Below are positions 60,173-64,000 of a stretch of DNA of 64,000 nucleotides, in pieces (position 1 is the stretch's first letter; the number at the start of each line of letters is the position of its first letter). The notes beneath the pieces were generated by a model. That model did no database searches. It was not told the DNA's origin and saw nothing but the letters and a program-made list of their open reading frames with translations. Made by a program: the position numbers and the translations under genes. The DNA is from Gemmatimonadota bacterium (GTDB lineage: Bacteria; Gemmatimonadota; Gemmatimonadetes; Longimicrobiales; Gaopeijiaceae), in NCBI GenBank assembly GCA_003248075.1, contig QJYK01000076.1, positions 1 to 64,000 on the forward strand, in the 5' to 3' direction.

Positions 60173-61558
60173 ATGCCGCTCCGACTTCCCTCCGATCTCA
60201 TGGTGAGCGTCTCGGGCGTTCGCGGGCGTGTCGGAGCCCCCCTGACGCCCGAGCTCGTCGCCGCTCTGGCCGCCGCGTTCGGAGGATTCCTCCGATCCGG
60301 GGGCGAGTCCGGGCCGGTCCACGTGGCCCGGGACTCGAGGACGTCCGGGCCGATGCTCGAGCGCGCGGTCATTGCCGGCCTCCAGTCCGTGGGCTGCGAT
60401 GTGGTCCGTCTCGGGGTGGTACCCACACCCACCCTCCTGCTGGCCGTGGAAGACGCCCGCGCGGCCGGTGGCATCGCGGTTACGGCGAGCCACAACCCGG
60501 CGGAGTGGAACGCCCTGAAGCTCGTTTCGGGAGAGGGGATCTTCCTCGACGAAGCCCGCTCCCTGGGCTTCCGCCGCTACCTCGCGGAAGTGGATCCTCC
60601 GAGAGCTCCGTGGGACGCGATCGGGGGCGTCGTCGATGACCCTGAGGCATGGCCCCGTCACCTCGAACGGATCCTGGCGCTTCCCCACCTGGACCTCGCG
60701 TCCCTGCGGGCCGCTCGGCTCCGGGTGGCCGTCGACTGCGTGCACGGCGCAGGAGGGCCTCCGGTTCGTGAGCTCCTGGAGCGCATCGGCTGCACGCACG
60801 TGGGCATCGGGATGGAGCCCGATGGGCGCTTCCCGAGAGATCCGGAGCCGACGGCGGCGAACCTCGCCGACCTGGGCGCCCTCGTGCGGGAAGCCGGGGC
60901 GGACATCGGTCTGGCCATCGATCCCGACGCGGATCGCCTGTCGCTCGTGGACGAGACCGGGCGGCCGCTGGGGGAGGACCTGACGCTGGCGTTGGCCGCG
61001 GCCGCGGTGCTGCGAAGGACGCCCGGTCCCGTGGTCACCAACCTCTCCACGAGTCAGGTGGTGGAGGACGTGGCCCGGTCCTTCGGCGTGCCGCTGTCGC
61101 GAGCACCGGTCGGCGAGGTCCACGTGGCGCGGAAGATGCAAGCGGACGGGGCGGTGGTCGGGGGAGAGGGGAACGGTGGCCTGATCCTGCCGGCCCTCCA
61201 CTACACCCGGGATGCGCCGCTGGCGGTCGCGCTGGTGCTCCAGCACCTGGTGGACGAAGGGCTCGGTCCCTCGGCGGCGGCGGCGCGGCTCCCGTCCTAC
61301 CGCATCGTGAAGAGGAAGGTCAGCTTTCCACGGGAGTCGCTGGCCGGTGCGTACGCGGCGATGAGGGGGGACCTGGATGCATCGGAGGCGGACGAGGCCG
61401 ACGGGCTCCGTCTCGCGTGGCCCGACCGGCGCGCTTGGCTGCATGTGCGTCCCTCGGGAACCGAGCCCGTGGTACGCCTCATCGCCGAGGCACCGGACGA
61501 CCGGATGGCGGAGGCACTGATCCGGCGCGCGGTGGAGGTCATGGAAGGGATCGCCTGA
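60173..61558 (+). CDS. glmM: phosphoglucosamine mutase/phosphomannomutase-type enzyme
   Basis: A 461-residue alpha-D-phosphohexomutase. The phosphoserine is Ser106 in TASHNP, the metal loop is DPDADR, the sugar loop is GGEGNGG and the phosphate loop is RPSGTEP. It is next to glmS, so glucosamine-6-phosphate to glucosamine-1-phosphate is the likely reaction; phosphomannomutase is possible. Confidence 0.85.
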   Translation: MPLRLPSDLMVSVSGVRGRVGAPLTPELVAALAAAFGGFLRSGGESGPVHVARDSRTSGPMLERAVIAGLQSVGCDVVRLGVVPTPTLLLAVEDARAAGGIAVTASHNPAEWNALKLVSGEGIFLDEARSLGFRRYLAEVDPPRAPWDAIGGVVDDPEAWPRHLERILALPHLDLASLRAARLRVAVDCVHGAGGPPVRELLERIGCTHVGIGMEPDGRFPRDPEPTAANLADLGALVREAGADIGLAIDPDADRLSLVDETGRPLGEDLTLALAAAAVLRRTPGPVVTNLSTSQVVEDVARSFGVPLSRAPVGEVHVARKMQADGAVVGGEGNGGLILPALHYTRDAPLAVALVLQHLVDEGLGPSAAAARLPSYRIVKRKVSFPRESLAGAYAAMRGDLDASEADEADGLRLAWPDRRAWLHVRPSGTEPVVRLIAEAPDDRMAEALIRRAVEVMEGIA

Positions 61559-61594
61559 GGGACGGCGCGACGCAGAACGGGAGGGAGGCCGCCG

Positions 61595-63433
61595 ATGTGC
61601 GGGATCGTCGGATATGTCGGAGCACGAAACGCGACGCCGATACTCATGGACGGCCTCAAGCGTCTCGAATACCGGGGGTACGACTCCGCGGGGCTCGCCC
61701 TGGTGAACGGGGAGGGGCACCTTCGGATCCTCAAGAAGCCCGGAAAGCTGGTCGCGCTGGAGGCGGCCGTCGCGCTGGAGGACCCCCGGGGTCGATGCGG
61801 GATCGCGCACACGAGGTGGGCGACGCACGGCGCCCCTACCGAGCCGAACGCGCACCCGCACGGCTCGGGTGACGGGGAGATCGCCCTGGTCCACAACGGG
61901 ATCATCGAGAACGCCGATGCGCTCCGGAGCCGCCTCGTGGAGCACGGCTACGCGTTCTGCTCGGAGACGGACACCGAGGCCGTCGTCCACCTGATCGACC
62001 ACCTCTGGAAGGACGGGATCACGCTGGAGGACGCGGTGGCGGCCGCGCTCGCGCACGTGGAGGGGACGTACGGGATCGCCGTGGTCTCCACCCGGGATCC
62101 CGAGAAGATCGTGGTGGCCCGTCGGGGGAGCCCCCTCTTGATCGGCGTGGGGCACAGCGGGGAGATGCTCACCGGATCGGACGCGGCGGCGGTGGTAGCG
62201 CACACCCGCGAGGTCGTGTACCTGGACGACGGGGACTACGCGGTCCTGACGCCGGGCGATTACAAGACCTTCCATCTCGATCAGGGCGAGGTGAGGCGAT
62301 CCGTCCACCAGGTGACCTGGGACGTCGGCGCCATCGAGCGGGGCGGCTACGAACACTTCATGCTGAAGGAGATATTCGAGCAGCCGGCCAGCATCAGGAA
62401 CGTGCTACGGGGTCGCGTCCTCGAGGACATCGGGGATACGCACCTGGGCGGTATCGCCGCGCACCAATTCAACCTCGGTCAGGTTCGACGAATCGTGGTC
62501 ACCGCGTGCGGGACCAGTTGGCACGCCGGCCTCGTCGGCGAGTACATGCTGGAAGAGCTGGCCCGCATCCCCGTCACGGTCGAGTACGCGTCGGAGTTCC
62601 GCTATCGGAACCCGGTCCTCGAGGAGGGGACGCTCGTCCTTGCCATCAGCCAGTCCGGCGAGACCGCCGACACCTTCGCGGCGCTCAGGGAGGCGCGGCA
62701 GCGCGGCGCCAACACGATGGGCATCGTCAACGTCGTGGGCTCGTCCATCGCGCGGGAAACCAACTTCGGGATCTACCTGCACGCGGGTCCCGAGGTCGGG
62801 GTGGCGTCGACGAAGGCGTTCCTGAGTCAGATGGTGGCCATGGCGCTCTTCACCCTGCACATGGGGCGCCGCAGGCACCTATCGGTCGTCCAGGGCCGGG
62901 AGCTCACCCAGGCGCTGCAGGCGCTCCCGGACCAGGTGAGCGAGGTCCTCGAGCTGAACGACCGGATCCGCGAGCTCGCGGGCGAGTACGCCGGCGCGCG
63001 CAACTTCCTCTATCTCGGGCGCGGTTATCAGTTCCCCGTGGCCCTCGAGGGCGCCCTGAAGCTCAAAGAGGTGAGCTACATCCACGCGGAGGGGTATCCG
63101 GCCGCGGAGATGAAGCACGGGCCGATCGCCCTTATCGACGAAGAGATGCCGGTGGTCTTCCTCGCCCCGAGGGATGCGGTGTACTCGAAGGTCGTGTCCA
63201 ACATCGAGGAGGTCAAAGCTCGAGGCGGCAAGATCATCGCCGTGGTGAGCGACGAAGCCAGCGAGCTCCGGGGGAAGGTGGATCACCTCGTCCGCGTGCC
63301 GCATACGCTTCCCTGCCTCCTTCCCGTCCTGACCACGGTGCCGCTCCAGCTCCTTGCGTACCATATGGCGGTGCTCCGCGGGACCGATGTCGACCAGCCC
63401 CGCAACCTGGCCAAGTCGGTCACGGTCGAGTGA
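61595..63433 (+). CDS. glmS: glutamine-fructose-6-phosphate aminotransferase
   Basis: A 612-residue enzyme with N-terminal glutaminase (catalytic Cys2 in MCGIVGYVG) and two SIS sugar-isomerase domains (TACGTSWHAGL, ISQSGETADT). It makes glucosamine-6-phosphate, first in the amino-sugar pathway. AGGGAGG precedes the ATG. The 36-bp gap to glmM leaves no room for a glmS ribozyme. Confidence 0.97.
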   Translation: MCGIVGYVGARNATPILMDGLKRLEYRGYDSAGLALVNGEGHLRILKKPGKLVALEAAVALEDPRGRCGIAHTRWATHGAPTEPNAHPHGSGDGEIALVHNGIIENADALRSRLVEHGYAFCSETDTEAVVHLIDHLWKDGITLEDAVAAALAHVEGTYGIAVVSTRDPEKIVVARRGSPLLIGVGHSGEMLTGSDAAAVVAHTREVVYLDDGDYAVLTPGDYKTFHLDQGEVRRSVHQVTWDVGAIERGGYEHFMLKEIFEQPASIRNVLRGRVLEDIGDTHLGGIAAHQFNLGQVRRIVVTACGTSWHAGLVGEYMLEELARIPVTVEYASEFRYRNPVLEEGTLVLAISQSGETADTFAALREARQRGANTMGIVNVVGSSIARETNFGIYLHAGPEVGVASTKAFLSQMVAMALFTLHMGRRRHLSVVQGRELTQALQALPDQVSEVLELNDRIRELAGEYAGARNFLYLGRGYQFPVALEGALKLKEVSYIHAEGYPAAEMKHGPIALIDEEMPVVFLAPRDAVYSKVVSNIEEVKARGGKIIAVVSDEASELRGKVDHLVRVPHTLPCLLPVLTTVPLQLLAYHMAVLRGTDVDQPRNLAKSVTVE

Positions 63434-63470
63434 GTGAGCTCGACCCCGGATCGGCGCCCTCACCCCGATC

Positions 63471-63914
63471 GTGAAGGTCGTCGTACAACGCGTGTCGCAG
63501 GCGCGGGTCCGCGTGCAGGGACGTATCGTCGGCGAGATCGGTCCCGGTCATCTGTTGCTGGTGGGCTTCCGCGAGCAGGACCAGGAAGAGCAGCTGGCGT
63601 GGATGGCCGACAAGGTCGTGGGACTCCGCGTCTTCGAGGACGGCGAGGGGCGCATGAACCTGTCCCTCGCGGACGTGGGTGGCGACCTCCTCGTGGTGAG
63701 CCAGTTCACCCTGTACGGCGACGTCCACAAGGGGCGGCGACCCAGCTTCGTCCATGCCGCTCACCCCCGCGTGGCGGTCCCACTCTACGAACGTTTCTCC
63801 GAGCTGCTCCGCGAGCGATGCCCGGGACGCGTGCAGACCGGCGTCTTCGGTGCGCACATGCAGGTGGAGCTGATCAATGACGGACCGGTGACCCTGGTCC
63901 TGGAGCGCGAATGA
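63471..63914 (+). CDS. dtd: D-aminoacyl-tRNA deacylase
   Basis: A 147-residue enzyme removing D-amino acids from tRNA. The active-site motif SQFTLYGD and the Gly-cisPro-like NDGPVT are present. The start is GTG 63471. Its stop overlaps the next start (ATGA). Confidence 0.94.
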   Translation: MKVVVQRVSQARVRVQGRIVGEIGPGHLLLVGFREQDQEEQLAWMADKVVGLRVFEDGEGRMNLSLADVGGDLLVVSQFTLYGDVHKGRRPSFVHAAHPRVAVPLYERFSELLRERCPGRVQTGVFGAHMQVELINDGPVTLVLERE

Positions 63915-64000
63915 CCTCATTCCCGCGTCTGGTGCTGGCCTCGAGGTCGCCACGTCGGGTCGAGCTGGTCCGCCAGCTGGGGCTCGCGGCGGAGGCGCGG
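63911..64000 (+). CDS. Maf-like nucleotide pyrophosphatase, 3' end outside window
   Basis: The first 30 codons are visible (LVLASRSPRRVELVRQLGL), the conserved start of Maf/YhdE proteins, with ASRSPRR forming part of the nucleotide site. The ATG overlaps the dtd stop. The rest lies beyond the window. Confidence 0.82.
   Translation, partial: MTSFPRLVLASRSPRRVELVRQLGLAAEAR

Noticed and set aside
61559-61594. glmS ribozyme
   Set aside because: Only 36 bp separate glmM and glmS, too short for the ribozyme.
60011-62356. Long frame on the minus strand opposite glmM and glmS
   Set aside because: Both real genes are unmistakable by motif and the antisense frame is a GC-skew artefact.

Overview
The window looks like ordinary, gene-dense chromosome from a very GC-rich, diderm, menaquinone-using bacterium. 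Several things point to Gemmatimonadota or a close relative: many GTG starts, outer-membrane-type secreted proteins, paired M16 peptidases, a DUF4384-type protein, and parvulin lipoproteins. This placement is an inference from gene content; there is no rRNA in the window. I see no CRISPR array, no tRNA, no insertion sequence and no prophage.

Layout. 1-6.8 kb: the end of an SH3-domain protein, a lipoprotein metallopeptidase, a zinc-ribbon membrane protein, an EamA transporter, and a LysM-tailed PBP4-type carboxypeptidase. 7.2-10.3 kb: a Fur/PerR-family regulator, an unknown divergent gene and a P1B-4-type metal ATPase whose promoter carries a repeat operator. Together these look like a metal-efflux locus. 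10.4-17.8 kb: acs, a hexapeptide acyltransferase, guaB with an unusual short leader ORF, a class V aminotransferase and a LysM lytic transglycosylase.

17.8-32.3 kb is one long leftward run: DUF58 and BatA-like genes, mfd, a PpiC lipoprotein, a SurA-like chaperone, pdxA, ftsE, ftsX, an EnvC-like activator, holB and moaC. Many of these genes overlap or sit within a few bases of each other. It is followed by a 528-bp hairpin-rich stretch with no convincing gene.

32.8-42 kb runs rightward: a DUF4384-type secreted protein, then a tightly coupled set of lepA, a heptosyltransferase-like GT9, a ROK sugar kinase, a PfkB kinase and an unusual STAS-HATPase plus STAS-like pair. After these comes a transsulfuration-type PLP enzyme. 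42-50 kb: pruA with a strong leader hairpin, nfu and mrp (Fe-S assembly), and an ECF sigma/anti-sigma cluster whose last genes are a polymer-forming membrane protein and a toast-rack protein. 50-57 kb: menG, cysK, an M16 peptidase pair, mutM and purD. 57-64 kb: a small secreted beta-rich protein, an M48 peptidase, a second transsulfuration enzyme, glmM, glmS, dtd and the start of a maf-like gene.

Themes. Envelope and peptidoglycan: glmM, glmS, PBP4, the transglycosylase, ftsEX-envC, SurA. Sulfur amino acids: cysK plus two PLP enzymes. Metal and Fe-S: Fur/PerR, P1B-4 ATPase, nfu, mrp. The least explained parts are the STAS-HATPase pair, the structured region at 32.4-32.8 kb, the leader ORF before guaB and the ECF-controlled membrane cluster.
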